Below are positions 1 through 11,319 of a stretch of 64,000 nt of DNA, in pieces (the first letter of the stretch is position 1; the number at the start of each line of letters is the position of its first letter). The notes under the pieces are model-generated. The model saw only the letters and a list, made by a program, of their open reading frames with translations. It searched no databases and was not told the DNA's origin. The stretch comes from Cordilura impudica (lineage: Eukaryota > Arthropoda > Insecta > Diptera > Scathophagidae), in NCBI GenBank assembly GCA_963682025.1, contig OY821517.1:96641946-96705945 (forward strand), given 5' to 3'. The position numbers and the translations under genes are program-made.

Positions 1-325
1 TTCTGTTCCTTAGAGGTTATAGTCCACTAAAGACTGCAATCCTACTAACCTTTTAAAGAAGATCGCACGTCATTATCGATGATAACTTGCGAGTATACCA
101 TATATTTTTGATAAAAAAAAAAACAAAACAATCACCTTTTTCTGCAATTAAAAAAAAACAATTGAGTTTGACAACATTTCACGCCCACAATTAGCGATAG
201 TTTAACCAAGTTTTTTGACTACATTATATATTAGCTACAAAATGGCGTTAAAATTTTAAAAATCGTTGACAAAAAAATTGGTCTGTTGGCCAATAAAATA
301 AAAATTTCAGCCAGAGTACGTAGGG
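1..325. repeat. dispersed repeat R1, copy 1 (cut by window edge)
   Basis: This stretch aligns by eye, in the same orientation, with 57975-58380. Shared landmarks in the same order are AAAGACTGCAATC, a poly-A run followed by ATCACCTTTTTC, GAGTTTGACA, CACGCCCACAATTA, ATTAGCTACAAAATGG and TTTAAAAATCG. The copies differ by many substitutions and small indels, and the second carries about 60 extra bases near its start. No coding capacity or terminal structure is visible, so the element class is unknown. Confidence 0.75.
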
Positions 326-1559
326 TGTCAAATAATAAAGCGTATTTTCAGCTAAGTAAAAATTATGGTAAAATCTGGTTTATTAAATTAATTCATTTTT
401 TAATGACAGGGTATATTATTTAAATAGAACACATACACTTGTGCTTTAAATTAGGGTTTGTATGACCCAGATGTTTAATAGTAATTCTTTTCTTTTGTTA
501 TGAAATAAAGTTTTCAGCAATTTTACAAAACGTTTCTTTACCTTCTAAAATCTTCCAGAAAAAGAACGAAAGTATGTAAAAGATAAATAAAAGGAAATTA
601 AATTGAATCTTCAAGGTTGTAAGTATTGTAAATAGTCCCAAAATAATAACAATATTTTTGGTTATATTTAAATAAGGTACATGAATATATACACCGCAAC
701 AATCGGGGTACACTTTTGTGTAATTTTATTTTCACAGTGATTTAAAAATCACTTATTTAGGTGATTTTCACTAAGTCGTGTTTTTAATATTTTAACCTCA
801 GTGCGTTTATTAACATTATTTTTTTTATTATTCAACCAAACATACAACATTCACTTTGACCTTCAGTCATTAACTAATCAAATTTTGTACACGCATATCG
901 AATTTCACATGTACATTACTGAATTGTAGATACCACGAATAACTCGGTAATTTTCCGTTTTATTTTTAGTACTTCAATTAACTAGAACGAAAAAGGCAAA
1001 GCTTTGTGGTTAATATAAAAAACGATTAGATATAAGAAACACAATTTCTAATTTTAGAGCGTCGGATAAAATTTGGAAGAGTTCTAATTTTTGAAATTCT
1101 ACTGTATCTTCATAAATATTTGTTGTCTAACTGATGAATAAGAAGACCCCTTATGAGCCTCTTTGACCAAAAATTTTAAATTTGTTGGAGGAAAAATGTT
1201 CAAACATGTACAATTTTGTTTACTATAACTGTTCTATTAAAAGGGCGAAACGCGAAAAGCGCTATGTTGTCATCGCTGCTCGAAATTTCAAATGTCATTA
1301 CCATATGCTTCAAATTTTTTGGTGGAATACTTAGTATGTGTTATAGTTATAAGATCATTTTTAATTTTCTCCTAAAATATTCCTCCAATCGCTTATTACT
1401 CTTCGAAAGACTTATTCGTCTTTGCATGTACTCCTAACTAAAGTCTGATGGAATATGTAAATGGTTGTTATTGTTGTATTGTTGGAACTTTTCCGCTATT
1501 TGATGTTTCATATTTATAAGGTCATTTTAAGAAAATGTAACAAAATTAGCTAGTAGTTA
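326..1559. other. A+T-rich sequence, no feature recognised
   Basis: Only short chance open frames occur here (for example 73 codons from 1216, without any recognisable motif). I see no RNA gene, repeat family or protein similarity. Confidence 0.5.
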
Positions 1560-2990
1560 TTTAATATTGAGAGTGATTGGTCTTATAAGTAAGCTTGCAG
1601 TTTAACTAGTATTGAGAAAGTTGAAATTTTGGCTTCTAAAGATGAAAAACTACCTTTACGTGAAATTTCTCAACGATTAGCAAGAAGTCTCTGTGTAGTC
1701 CAAAACTTTTTGAATGATCAGTGCAATTATGGTAAAACCAAAAGATCTGGACGAAAAACACTTTCAGAATGAGATAAAACGCACATTGCGGGTTTGGCGA
1801 GTCTATACGACAAAAAAGTGGAGTAATGGTTTCAAAGTCCATGATATATCGGGTTATTTCGATTAATGAAAATAGAGCTTACTCCAAAAAGAAACCAGTA
1901 CCAAGATTATTGCCCCGCCATATATCGGCAAGACTTCAATTTGCCCGCGAAAACATGAGTACCAATTGGGAACATGTAAGCCGTTAAGGGGGGTAAGGTT
2001 TTAAAAGTTAAAAAAAGTCGTATTTACATAATTCGTTTTTGAACATACGAATAATGTTGGGTTATTTATTTCATATAAACGTTACAGCAGAACATTTGTA
2101 GAATCTTCGTAAATATTTTCAATTAAAAATTTTAATAAATAAGTCCGTGACAGCGGATTGAACATCATAACTCGTTACCGGATCATGTGAAATAAAAAAA
2201 TCGAAATGCCTTTTATAGGTGGCATGTTTTCTGAGGTAGCGCCGATCAGTTTTTTAAATTTTTTTTGATTTTTTATTTTTTTTTTTTTTTTGATAAACAC
2301 GATTTTTGCTATAAAATTTCAGGAAATTTGTTGTTAAAAAATGGGGAAGAAAATGAAAAATAAAATAAAACTCTTCGTGGTTACCTGACGATTTATGTGT
2401 ACATATAGTTCGTTAATTTCCAAAAGATTCGGTCGGATTTTGAGTTATAATGTTCACGGACCTCGAACATTTATTTGCGAGAAAATCGATTAAAAGTTTT
2501 TTAAAAACTGATATTACTCTAGGCTATGTTTTCAGATGAACAAAAAAATAGAAGTTGGATGGACCCGATGGATATCGTGGCTACTGGCGATATTTGAGGA
2601 AATCATCCCTTACCTTCACTATGGTCTGGGAAGCATTATGAACTGATGGATTGCTAAAGATTCAGTTTGTTTCATGTAGAATGAATAGCACCGATTATGC
2701 TCCATTCTGAAAATTAGCATAATGCCGTTCGTAGCTCGAAACTCTACAAAAAATTAGGACAAGGCCGCAATCCACAGCAGTATATTTACGAAAAATTGGT
2801 TTGTATCAACAAATATAGAGATTATGAATTACCCAGCATGTTCCCCAGATGTGAATCATATGAAAAATGTGTGGGGAATTTTACCTTGTAGTGCTTATGC
2901 CGAAAACCGTCAAGTTGATTACATAACTTCACTAAAAACGGCGACTTTGGAAGAATGGGACATAATTGATCAAAATTCATAACAGATTTA
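1560..2990 (+). pseudogene. Tc1-like transposase pseudogene (Tc1-A), split by a repeat
   Basis: Around 1625-1800 the plus strand reads a Tc1 DNA-binding domain: LREISQRLARS, then YGKTKRSGRKTLSE, the usual paired helix-turn-helix ending in a GRKT-like linker. Stops follow at once and the frame changes several times. The segment up to 1979 ends at a match to the family's conserved NWEHV. The next conserved residues, FSDE, appear only at about 2533, after a separate repeat. From there the DDE domain decays, with SPD..H.KNVWG-like and AYAENRQ-like remnants near 2845-2910. Tc1 transposases cut and paste DNA at TA sites. This copy has many stops and a lost catalytic domain and cannot be active. No terminal inverted repeats were found. 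Confidence 0.8.
1985..2526 (+). repeat. dispersed repeat R5, copy 1, nested in Tc1-A
   Basis: Begins TTAAGGGGGGTAAGGTTTTA, as does a second copy at 42071-42560. Both continue with GTCGTAT, an ACATTTG.AGAATCTT block, AATATTTTCAATT, AAATTTTAATA, a GTCCGT.ACAG block, ACACGATTTT.GCTATAAAATTTC, TTATGTGTA, GAGTTAT.ATGTTCACGGAC and GATT.AAA near the end. Interior lengths differ. There is no coding capacity and no inverted termini. It lies exactly where Tc1-A is interrupted, so it inserted after Tc1-A, with ATGT-like bases on both sides as a possible 4-bp duplication. Confidence 0.75.
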
Positions 2991-3238
2991 GTTCAGAGTA
3001 TCAGAAATAGAGTTTTTTACTTTAATTCAAAATAAAGGTGGGCAAATTTGCCAAAAAACATAATTAAATTTTATTACTTAGTAGGTTATGAAAAAAAAAA
3101 AATATAAAAACCACAACAACAAAATTATATAAGTGTTCTACTAATTAAAAGCACATGCAAAGATCAATTATTCTTTCGAAGAGAACAGAATGGTCTGAAC
3201 AATATTTTAAGATAAAATTGAAATAATCATTTGACCTT

Positions 3239-3926
3239 ATAATTCTGTGGTTTTAAAATCAAAATCTTCAGGGGGAGCCAAAAAACGTTATATTTAAAAT
3301 TATGGGCTCGATATAAAGTTTTTAGAGCTTTTTATTTAACAGTCCTATAGATATGGGCAGTAAATACTTTATATAAAATTTTGAGTCAAAAATCTTCACA
3401 GGAATAGATCCTAGAGAAGGACGAAAAAACAATATATAAATAACACTTAAAGTGTGTGCAGACAAAACAACTTATGTCGACAAACGTCGTATTCTTTGAA
3501 AAAGAAATCTACCAATGCAGCCACCAATGTTGGATGAGAATATAACAACGTATCAAGAATAATAGTGACAAAAAATAACAAAAATAAACACACACGTTTT
3601 TATAAGTGGTTATAAACTGAAAAATAGTCGAAAATTATTTTGCATTTTGTTCAGTAATAACAACGTATGTCGCTATGTGTCGTTTTCTGAGAAAATGTTT
3701 TGTCATCGATCAAACGTAGGTTGACATACGTCGATAGTGCTGCAAATTTATTTAATAAACATTTAAGTTACGTCATTATTTAAAGAAAAAACTCAGAAAT
3801 GGTCAATATTTTTTAAAAAAAATTTACCACATGTAAAGAGCATTAAAAATTAATATATTTGGCATCGTTAACTCAAAACTGACAAAAATGAACATACGCG
3901 GTTATTCCAGAAAACCACGGAATTAT
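3239..3926. mobile_element. candidate non-autonomous inverted-repeat element
   Basis: ATAATTCTGTGGTTTT at 3239-3254 is mirrored by AAAACCACGGAATTAT at 3911-3926: a 16-bp inverted pair with one mismatch around 688 bp. The interior has several related CGTATGTCG-type motifs in both orientations (around 3472, 3549, 3664 and 3729), like sub-terminal binding repeats of some DNA transposons. No open frame of note and no clear target duplication were found. Class unknown. Confidence 0.45.
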
Positions 3927-4015
3927 GAGACATACTATATTACAAAGTGATATTTTGGAAATTATTTGCACTTGTGATTTTTGAGTGGGTGAGTTCTTGT
4001 TGGATCCTGAGAAAC

Positions 4016-4370
4016 AAGTAAAATATATTAATTCAAACTAGCAGATTCCAGCGCTCGAAATTCGAGTGCAAATGCTAGGAAATTTTATTTTTTCATTAAA
4101 TAAAGAATCTAAAAGTATGCTAATCAATTATAGCCGATTCACAAATCAACACAAAACAACAAACTTATTTTTAATAAACACACATATAGCATTGTTTAAT
4201 TTTATGTACGTGTTGGAAGCAACTGTGAATGCAATTTAAAAATCTGTATATCTGGGGCACAGCTAAAAAGAAATACCTTTTTAATAATATACATTTGGCC
4301 AAAATCGGGATAAAACGGTAGAACAAAACATCGGTCACAAGAAATTGCCTAGCCTATTAATATTATAGAT
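4016..4370 (+). repeat. dispersed repeat R2, copy 1
   Basis: The reverse complement of this stretch is present at 29305-29690. Shared landmarks are ACTAGCAGATTCCAG, CTCGAAATTCGAG, AGTATGCTAATCAATTATAG, TTCACAAATCAACACAAAA, CGGTAGAACAAAACATC and GCCTAGCCTATTAATATTAT. Both copies are non-coding; no termini were identified. Confidence 0.8.
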
Positions 4371-4565
4371 GAGGAGAAAATATGTTTTAATCGTGCTTCA
4401 GCTTTTTAAAAATCAATGAATTAAAATAAAATTTAATATGCAAAAAAATCTAAGACAATTTTATACTTTTCCGTGTATTTTTTTTTAACTTTTAAATTAA
4501 CTTTAGTACAAGTAAAGAAAGGACTATATATAAAAAGAAATATTAATATAAAATTTTCAGATATA

Positions 4566-5698
4566 GGTTGACTTCATAAATGCAGTTTGCAGTGCAACAC
4601 TGCAATGCGTAGTGTTCATAAACACAGTAGACTTAGTTTTGGCAATATCGAAAGTTCATTATTGGATGGCTATGCTTTTCAATGTGCAACGTCTGTCAGA
4701 TTTGTTCATTTCTTTTATTTGTGATTCTTTGGTGCTTGGTAAATGTTTATTTTTACCCTTTTCTTAGCGGTAGAACTAAAAATACATCAAATATTTCAAT
4801 CTGTGGTAGAAATGGCGGATGTAGGGTATGTTCAACTATTTTTTATTTAAAATTTGTAATTTTACGATTGTTTTTGATTTTTTGTATATTTATTCATGGT
4901 GAAAAAAAGTGGAATCACGGATGGAAGAATCTACTGATAGAAATTCGTTTGAGGAATGAGCCAGATTACAGCTGCAGTTTTTGGAAATTTGATACCATCT
5001 CCCTTTAAGCGGCAAATCATTTTAATGAGTTTAACAAACAGCTTATATGCGAGACCAATTGTCACGAAAAAGCGATCGCCGACACCTATGAAAGAACAAT
5101 TATTGCTTAGTTTCAAAATTGTAATTTCTTATGCTTTTTGTAACGTAATTCCAATAAGTACATACGTGAATGCCACCAGAGTCTAATCGCAATCTGCAGC
5201 TTCTTAAAATTGAAAGTATTAATTAGTTTTATCAAATTATAACATTTGGTAATAAATACCTAAAATGTACTTTTTTCATTCGAAAATGAGAATAAAACAC
5301 ATCATTTTGCATGCTTGCGACAATTTTACAAAAATTTTAATTTTTGAAATTTTTCTCCTTGAATTTTGGGTAATTAATAATGCTATACGATAATACGCTT
5401 CCGTTTGTTTATAATATTTTTGATCAAAATGCCGCTTGAATTTTCACAATCAGCTAATATGAAAGCGGTTTTCAAACAAATAGCGCATGATTTTTCCTTA
5501 ATATTAATTTTAAAATACTGAATTTTACTAAAAGTTAATCACACAAGGCACCACAATCTAATATGTGAAAGGAAAAAACTTTTGCGCGTTCATAAATGTT
5601 CATAAATGACAAAGCAGTACCGCCATAAAACTTTGCTTTGTCTTGTAAATGAATATCTTTGCATTGTTGCATGGCAAACTGCGTTTATGAAGTCAGCC
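4566..5698 (-). mobile_element. PIF/Harbinger element remnant
   Basis: The left end starts GGTTGACTTCATAAATGCAG. The right end, read on the other strand, starts GGCTGACTTCATAAACGCAG. The match runs about 40 bp, through GTTTGC, TGCAACA and TGCAA. ATA flanks both sides (4563-4565 and 5699-5701), which fits a 3-bp target duplication. PIF/Harbinger elements duplicate 3 bp, and many begin with GG. The interior carries a transposase-like fragment on the minus strand. At 1133 bp it is too short for a full element, so it is internally deleted. Confidence 0.6.
4931..5116 (-). pseudogene. HARBI1-like transposase fragment
   Basis: The minus-strand frame contains SFIGVGDRFFVTIGLAYKLF, followed by VKLIKMIC and KGDGIKFPKTAAVI. 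This resembles the helix-turn-helix region of HARBI1/Harbinger transposases, where a VG.RF.V..ST motif is followed by a FP-T segment just before the DDE domain. No DDE domain follows, and stops and frame changes surround the fragment. It lies inside matching inverted repeats, which supports the assignment. The protein would have cut and joined the element's ends. The call rests on motif memory only. Confidence 0.5.
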
Positions 5699-5701
5699 AT
5701 A

Positions 5702-6557
5702 CTTTCACCAATTAAGGATTATAAGATTATTACTTTGACATTTTCCAAAATAAAATCTTTTATTAATAAAGCCAATTTTAATACCTTCGAAAAGACAACT
5801 AAACTGAACTTGTAGTTAAACTATTTTAGAGATAATCGTTACAATTTTGTGAGTATGTCATGACTTTTTCACTTTTGATGCCACGTCATTTCGGGAATAT
5901 TTCTTAGTAGATTAAGTTGCAATATTTGAAACAGTTTTTATCAAATTATGTGCGGTTGCGGCAAATGCGTTCCTTGCTTACAAACGTAGATCCAATGTGA
6001 GAAAAGTCTTTGAAAATTGACAAATTGGCACTTACAAAAAATTTATGATTTAATTTCCTGCTTTGTAGTAATTTTAATACTACAGCCGAAAGTTTGTATT
6101 AAATTGTTTCTTAAATTACAGCACTACAATAACTATGCCAAGTTTTTACAATATGACTTTAATAAATTTTAACATTAACTACAAACTACAAATTTAAAAA
6201 GCTACAGTTTTTAGTTTTCGATTGAAGAATAAAAGTTAGGAAAATAAAAACTTGTGAGTTTATAAATAAATAATACAACCATGTGTAAAACAGTAAAGTA
6301 AAACTTCTAAAGATGTTGTTGTTTGTTTGTTGAGTTTTCAGTTATAACTCATTTCATTCTTCTGCAAACAACTTCCAAATCAAGTTGGACTAATTTTATC
6401 GAATGAAATCTTCAAAAAAAATTTAATTTCTTCCTCATTTTCATACATTTTTTGAATAACATAACATATTCAGGGCGTATGATTATTAATAATTAGTTAT
6501 GTAGAAGAGACGTATGAGTGATATTTTTAATATTAAATCAATAATACATCGGTGTTT
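5702..6557. other. A+T-rich sequence; short segment R3 related to 29.8 kb
   Basis: Mostly featureless. At 6336-6412 there is a segment whose reverse complement resembles 29794-29880 (shared AATTAGTCCAACT, GATTTG and GAAGAATGA). No coding or RNA feature was recognised. Confidence 0.45.
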
Positions 6558-7161
6558 ATACCCTATACCACCATGTGGTTTGTGTGTAATGACTTTGTGC
6601 TGCTGTTTGTAACTTTTTGACCTAGACACATCTTTTATTATACTGATCGACTCAGAATCAGTTTCTGAGTCGATTTAGCGATGTCCGTCCGTCCGTCTTT
6701 GTATCCATGTAAACCTTGTAATCAAACTGCAGGTCGCAGATATGATTATATCTTGATGAAATTTGGTATATACGCTATTGAAATTGGTAAAATTCGGTCC
6801 ATGTTCAGACCTAATCCCCCTACATATTACCCCTGTGAAATAGACATTAATTGCCATATGATCCAAATTATCATATAGTCAAATTGGGTATGTAGGTGTT
6901 TTTTATAACCATTAATCAGTAATCCAAAAAAATCCCTACAGGACAATTCTTAGTCATAGGCCCCATATAGAGCTGCTTACCGATCGTCACTTATATCTAT
7001 CAAAAAACAAAAATATTGCACAGATTTTTCTCAAATGTGGTTTATTTATATTTTTCAAAATATAAGTGACTATGTCAAATATTGTCAGGATCGGTCCATT
7101 TTTTGTCCTAGTCTCCATATAAATATAGCACTCGATATGAACTTCTAATTTTTTTTACTTG
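6558..7161 (+). mobile_element. HINE family A, copy A1 (DINE-1/mini-me-like)
   Basis: Starts ATACCCTATACCA, then the CTTTGTGCTGCTGTTTGTAA block, a CAGAATCAGTTTCTGAGTCG core and a short GTCC microsatellite. It ends at TTACTTG next to T. The 3' palindrome and the sub-terminal TGGTATAGGGTAT are lost, so this is an old or internally deleted copy. The family encodes no protein; such elements are moved by a Rep-helicase supplied by an autonomous Helentron, which is not in this window. Confidence 0.8.
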
Positions 7162-7623
7162 TTTAAAATGTATATATTAATAAAAAAATATTTATTTAAG
7201 ACTTATCTACAATTTTGGTGAACAAAAAAAATAAGAAATCATCAATGAGAAAAGAGAGCAGGATTTGGTATATTGGCCCGGTACATTCACCCAGACATAG
7301 AATTTCTCACCCACCACACAACTACCCCGAAAATGTCCTACAGTGAAATTAGATGTTGAAAGTTTTGTTAGTCCTAAAAGTAGAGTTATTCGTCGAGTTC
7401 AACTTAAAGAGCTCTCTTTTTTGGCTAGTACGATTTACTGAACTTGTTCTCTTCTTTAGTTTATTAGCTCCTTATTTCACATTGAACTGTACGTTACCCA
7501 AATATATAAGATGTAAACAGTGTAAGTAAGAAAGAACAAATAAAAATAAACATATTAATTATATTCGACTCGATTTGAAAATAAAATAAATTAGTAGTAT
7601 TTTTAATAACAAAATATGAGTTT
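7162..7623. other. intergenic, nothing recognised
   Basis: A+T-rich with a slightly C-rich patch around 7275-7340 (CACCCAGACATAG, CCCACCACACAACTACCCC). No repeat family, open frame or RNA gene was recognised. Confidence 0.4.
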
Positions 7624-7631
7624 ATGTACAT

Positions 7632-8149
7632 TAGACCTGTCCAAAAAACGTATGAGATTTTTCAAAACGATTTTTTTTAACTTAGTTTATCCACTTTATA
7701 TATCCTTGGGTCAAAACAATAAGAACTGCGTCAAAAAATATAAAAAAAATTTTACCAAAACTCAGCGCAACGCGCCTGAAGTCAGGACTTGAGTGTTCCA
7801 CGATATGACGAAAAGTACGGTTACAAAATTACAAAATATTTTTGAATGTAGGAATTTTTTTTAAAGTTTAAAAGCAAATATCTTTTGTTTTAATTAGTTA
7901 ATCTCTTTGTGAAAAAAAAGTGAGAAAAAATTAAGAAGGATATTTTTTTACAGCATCCGAAACATAGAATTTCACAATTTTCATTATGAAGTTCAGTTTT
8001 TCTCGCCTCCTATTTTCGAAATGTTACTCCATCGGGTATGTGCATTTTTTATATTTTTTTGTGGACTATTGGCTTTAAAAAAATTGGGCTTGAAAAATTT
8101 TTTTAAGTAATTCGGGTGGCGTTAAAAAAAATTCAAAAAACTCGATAAA
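7632..8149 (+). repeat. left terminal inverted repeat
   Basis: Runs from TAGACCTGTCC to AAAAAACTCGATAAA and is matched almost base for base by the reverse complement of 10552-11058. Differences are scattered single bases and A-run length changes, for example GCCTGAAGTCAGG here against CCTGATTTCAGG in the other arm. Confidence 0.9.
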
Positions 8150-8301
8150 ATGACACTTGCACAAAGAAGTCATACATCAGGGGTTTTCCATCAAAATTGT
8201 GAAACCATGTTTCAGAAAGAAGTCCCTTATATGAAAAAGTATTTATAACGTTCATTTTATTACTTGAACTCTATTTTGTAAAAAAAAAGTACTAAAAAAA
8301 A

Positions 8302-10509
8302 ATGAACAAAACACGTGCATCGGCAAGAAAAATTTATTTAGTAGGTGATGAGGTAGTTCGTTTGGAGAGCAATTGCTTGCCAACCAAGCGAAATGTTTTA
8401 TCGTACTACTTATACCTACATTTAAAAAAGAAAAAGCTAGCAACGCAGAGTTTAAATGAAGCTGTTTCAGCGTGTGAAGTTGTTTTTAAAAACTTCCATA
8501 TAAATGTTACACAAACAATTATCTCCAAGATGAAACTCGCCAGGATCGTTAAAGTTTGGTGTAGTCTAAATAAGAGCAAAAGCCGTAGAACTGTGTGCCA
8601 AGTTGAAAAGGAGAACAAGTTCATGCGGAGTCTTGAGGATATTTTTAATATAAAGGGAGATGAGTTAAATAATAATTTAAAACTTACTGCTCATGACAAC
8701 ATTGAAACAGGAAGTACATCATCGGCAAGCTCGGTAATTTCTGAAGATTCCGGCAAAAAGGAAAATGAATGGAAGTGCTATGAAACAAAATCACAGAAAA
8801 AGAAAAGTATCGTATCACCTACAATAGCTTCAGCTTTGGATCGAGCAAATATTTCAGATACTAAAGCAACGCTGATACTGGGATCTATGGCCGTGGAAAT
8901 GGGATATAATGCAAGTGAAGTTGTGCTGAGCCGGTCAACGATTAGAAGGACTAGAATGCGGTGCAGAATGGAGACTGCCGAGAACTTAAAAACTACATTT
9001 TGTCTAAATTCTCCCGCCATAATTCATCGATGGTAAGCTATTACCAAATATTACAGGTCCTGAAAGAGTTGATAGGCTACCAGTAATAGTCACAGCGGGA
9101 GGTAAATCTCAGCTGCTTGGAGTTCCTTGCATAGGCTTGGGAAGTGGGGAAAATCAGGCTTCAGCTATATATAAATTACTTTGCGAGTGGAATTTGTCAT
9201 CTAAAATCGGTGCATTGTGCTTCGACACAACTGCTTCAAACACAGGTGAGAAAAACTAAAACAAATATAAGGATCTCATTTTGAAAATAAATATTTGTTT
9301 TTTATTTTCAGGCAGATTCAATGGAACATGCGTTCTACTTGAGAGGAAGCTTGGACAAGAGCTGTTGTATTTTCCTTGCAGGCATCATATATTTGAGGTC
9401 ATTTTATCGGCTGTATTTGCGCGTTCCGAGGGTTCAACCAGCAGTCCGGATATTCCTGTATTCAAACGATTTCAACGACAATGGAAAACCATCGACACGA
9501 ACATCTTCGAAACTGGAATAGCAGATGAGCTTATTTTGAATAAAGTGCAGGGATCGATGCATGAAACACTTGGTTTCACCAAAAATCAACTTGCGGTTAG
9601 TTAATTGAAATCTTTAATTTTCTATTATGTTGCTTACTAATTGCTATCTTCATTCTATCATTTCAGGAATCACACGCAAGAAAAGACTATAAAGAGTTTT
9701 TGGAACTTGTGGTGATCTTCCTTGGCGGTGCTGAGGGTAGGGACTTTACTTTTAAATGTCCTGGTGCCATGCGTAAAGCCAGATGGATGTCTTAGGCAAT
9801 TTATAGTTTAAAAATTTTTATGTTCAGGAAGCAGTTTCAGTTAACATCGAAGGAAGAAAAATTAATTCGTGAAATCTGTCTGTTCGTTGTTGTCGTTTAT
9901 GCAAGATTCTGGTTTTTAGCGCCTCTGCCATCATCAGCACCAAACAATGACCTATTATTGCTCAAGGTTCTTGTAAGGTATGTACTCTACTATAAATTAA
10001 GAAACAAATTTTAATTCTATATTTTATTATTATTTCAGTTATAAAACAATTGATGGTGATGTTGGAAAAATAGCATTGAAGAAGTTTACCAATCACCCTT
10101 GGTACCTTAGAGAGGAGTTGGCGGGGCTATCATTTTATGACAAAAGCTTGAGTACAGAAACTTTAAATAAAATGGTAGCTTCATTCAGAAATAGCGCTGG
10201 TAAACTTAATTCGAAGAAGAGAGCATCACCATCAATTAACATAGCGACAGTAAAACTGGAAGATTTAGTTTCAACGCATACAAAAACGTTTTTTGAGAAG
10301 CTGCAATTACCAACGTCATTTATGGCCTGGCTATTGTGAAGAACTTGCAAATTGTCAACGACATCGCAGAACGAGGTGTTGCACTGATTTCAGAATTCAA
10401 CTCATCAACAACGCGCAACGAAGAGCAGAAGCAGTATCTCCTACAATTGGTAGCCGAACACCGAAAGAATATGCATGAAATTTCTAAAAATCAAATCTTC
10501 CTAGGTTAA
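8302..10509 (+). pseudogene. multi-exon transposase-like gene of the long-TIR element, broken
   Basis: Exon 1 starts at ATG 8302 and, after a frame break near 9028 (IIH / DGKLLPNITG), runs to 9245. Introns with GT-AG ends lie at 9246-9311 (66 bp), 9596-9666 (71 bp) and 9978-10038 (61 bp); removing them keeps the frame (SNTG/RFNGTC, NQLA/ESHARKDY, LLKVLV/S/YKTIDGD). The last exon ends at TAA 10507-10509. The N-terminal part is basic with a serine-rich linker. The middle has VDRLPVIV, LLGVP, LCFDTTASNTG and CRHHIFEVIL, which look like acidic catalytic and C..H motifs of a DDE transposase; the tail has VNDIAERGVALI and LLQLVAEHRK. Defects: a shift near 9028, a stop at 9793-9795 inside an otherwise continuous frame, and a shift near 10315. 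About 640 codons in all. It closely recalls an unnamed arthropod transposon protein family; the function is inferred from context. Confidence 0.75.
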
Positions 10510-10551
10510 GTTACAAATATTTCATTAAGAAACAATTAAAAAATTTATACA

Positions 10552-11058
10552 TTTATCGAGTTTTTTGAATTTTTTTTTAACGCCACCCGAATTACTTAAA
10601 AAAATTTTTCAAGCCCAATTTTTTTAAAGCCAATAGTCCACAAAAAAATATAAAAAAAATGCACATACCCGATGGAGTAACATTTCGAAAATAGGAGGCG
10701 AGAAAAACTGAACTTCATAATGAAAATTGTGAAATTCCATGTTTCGGATGCTGTAAAAAAATATCCTTCTTAATTTTTTCTCACTTTTTTTCACAAATAG
10801 ATTAACTAATTAAAACAAAAGATATTTGCTTTTAAACTTTAAAAAAAATTCCTACGTTCAAAAATGTTTTGTAATTTTGTAACCGTACTTTTCGTCATAT
10901 CGTGGAACACTCAAGTCCTGATTTCAGGAGCGTTGCGCTGAGTTTTGGTAAAACTTTTTTCATATTTTTTGACGCAGTTCTTATTGTTTTGACCCAAGGA
11001 TATACAAAGTGGATAAACTAAGTTAAAAAAATTGTGTTGAAAATTTTGGACAGGTCTA
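10552..11058 (-). repeat. right terminal inverted repeat
   Basis: Reverse complement of 7632-8149. It begins TTTATCGAGTTTTTTGAA and ends GGACAGGTCTA at 11058, followed by ATGTACAT. It starts only 42 bp after the gene's stop codon. Confidence 0.9.
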
Positions 11059-11066
11059 ATGTACAT

Positions 11067-11319
11067 ATACAAAAATATATAATTTTGTAGAGTTTTTAGT
11101 TAATTTTTCAAAATATTATTTTAAAAAACCTGAAAAATAAATTTGAACTAAGAAACATAAAAATTGATACTCCATAATGTTGACTTATGTAAACAATTTC
11201 CCGTTTGATGGAAATTTTTGCTGAAACTTTTATTTTAAGAAATCTGATATATAAAAAAATTAATTTAAAATATATCTTACAATTATTTATGATTTTTAAC
11301 AGAATTGTAATAAGAAAAA
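11067..11319. other. A+T-rich spacer
   Basis: No feature recognised between the long-TIR element and HINE A2. Confidence 0.5.

Larger units (their letters stand above)
7632..11058 (+). mobile_element. 3.4-kb DNA transposon with ~510-bp terminal inverted repeats
   Basis: Two nearly matching arms of 518 and 507 bp in opposite orientation enclose one multi-exon gene. Outer ends read TAGACCTGTCC on both sides. Each end is flanked by ATGTACAT (7624-7631 and 11059-11066), either an 8-bp target duplication or, because it is its own reverse complement, an extension of the repeat. The gene fills the interior and stops 42 bp before the right arm. Such long arms are unusual for insect DNA transposons. 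The encoded protein belongs to an arthropod family I recognise only as an unnamed transposon protein, so the superfamily is left open. The similarity of the arms suggests a fairly recent insertion. Confidence 0.85.

Noticed and set aside
1985..2526. R5 as a piggyBac-type element because both copies begin TTAAGGGGGG.
   Set aside because: No inverted terminus and no second TTAA in a consistent place in both copies.
4682..5008. 108-codon frame on the plus strand.
   Set aside because: Runs antisense to the HARBI1-like fragment inside the Harbinger remnant; composition reflects A+T richness.
7275..7345. C-rich patch as telomere-like or tRNA-related sequence.
   Set aside because: No repeated telomere unit and no cloverleaf could be drawn; no tRNA or rRNA was found anywhere in the window.
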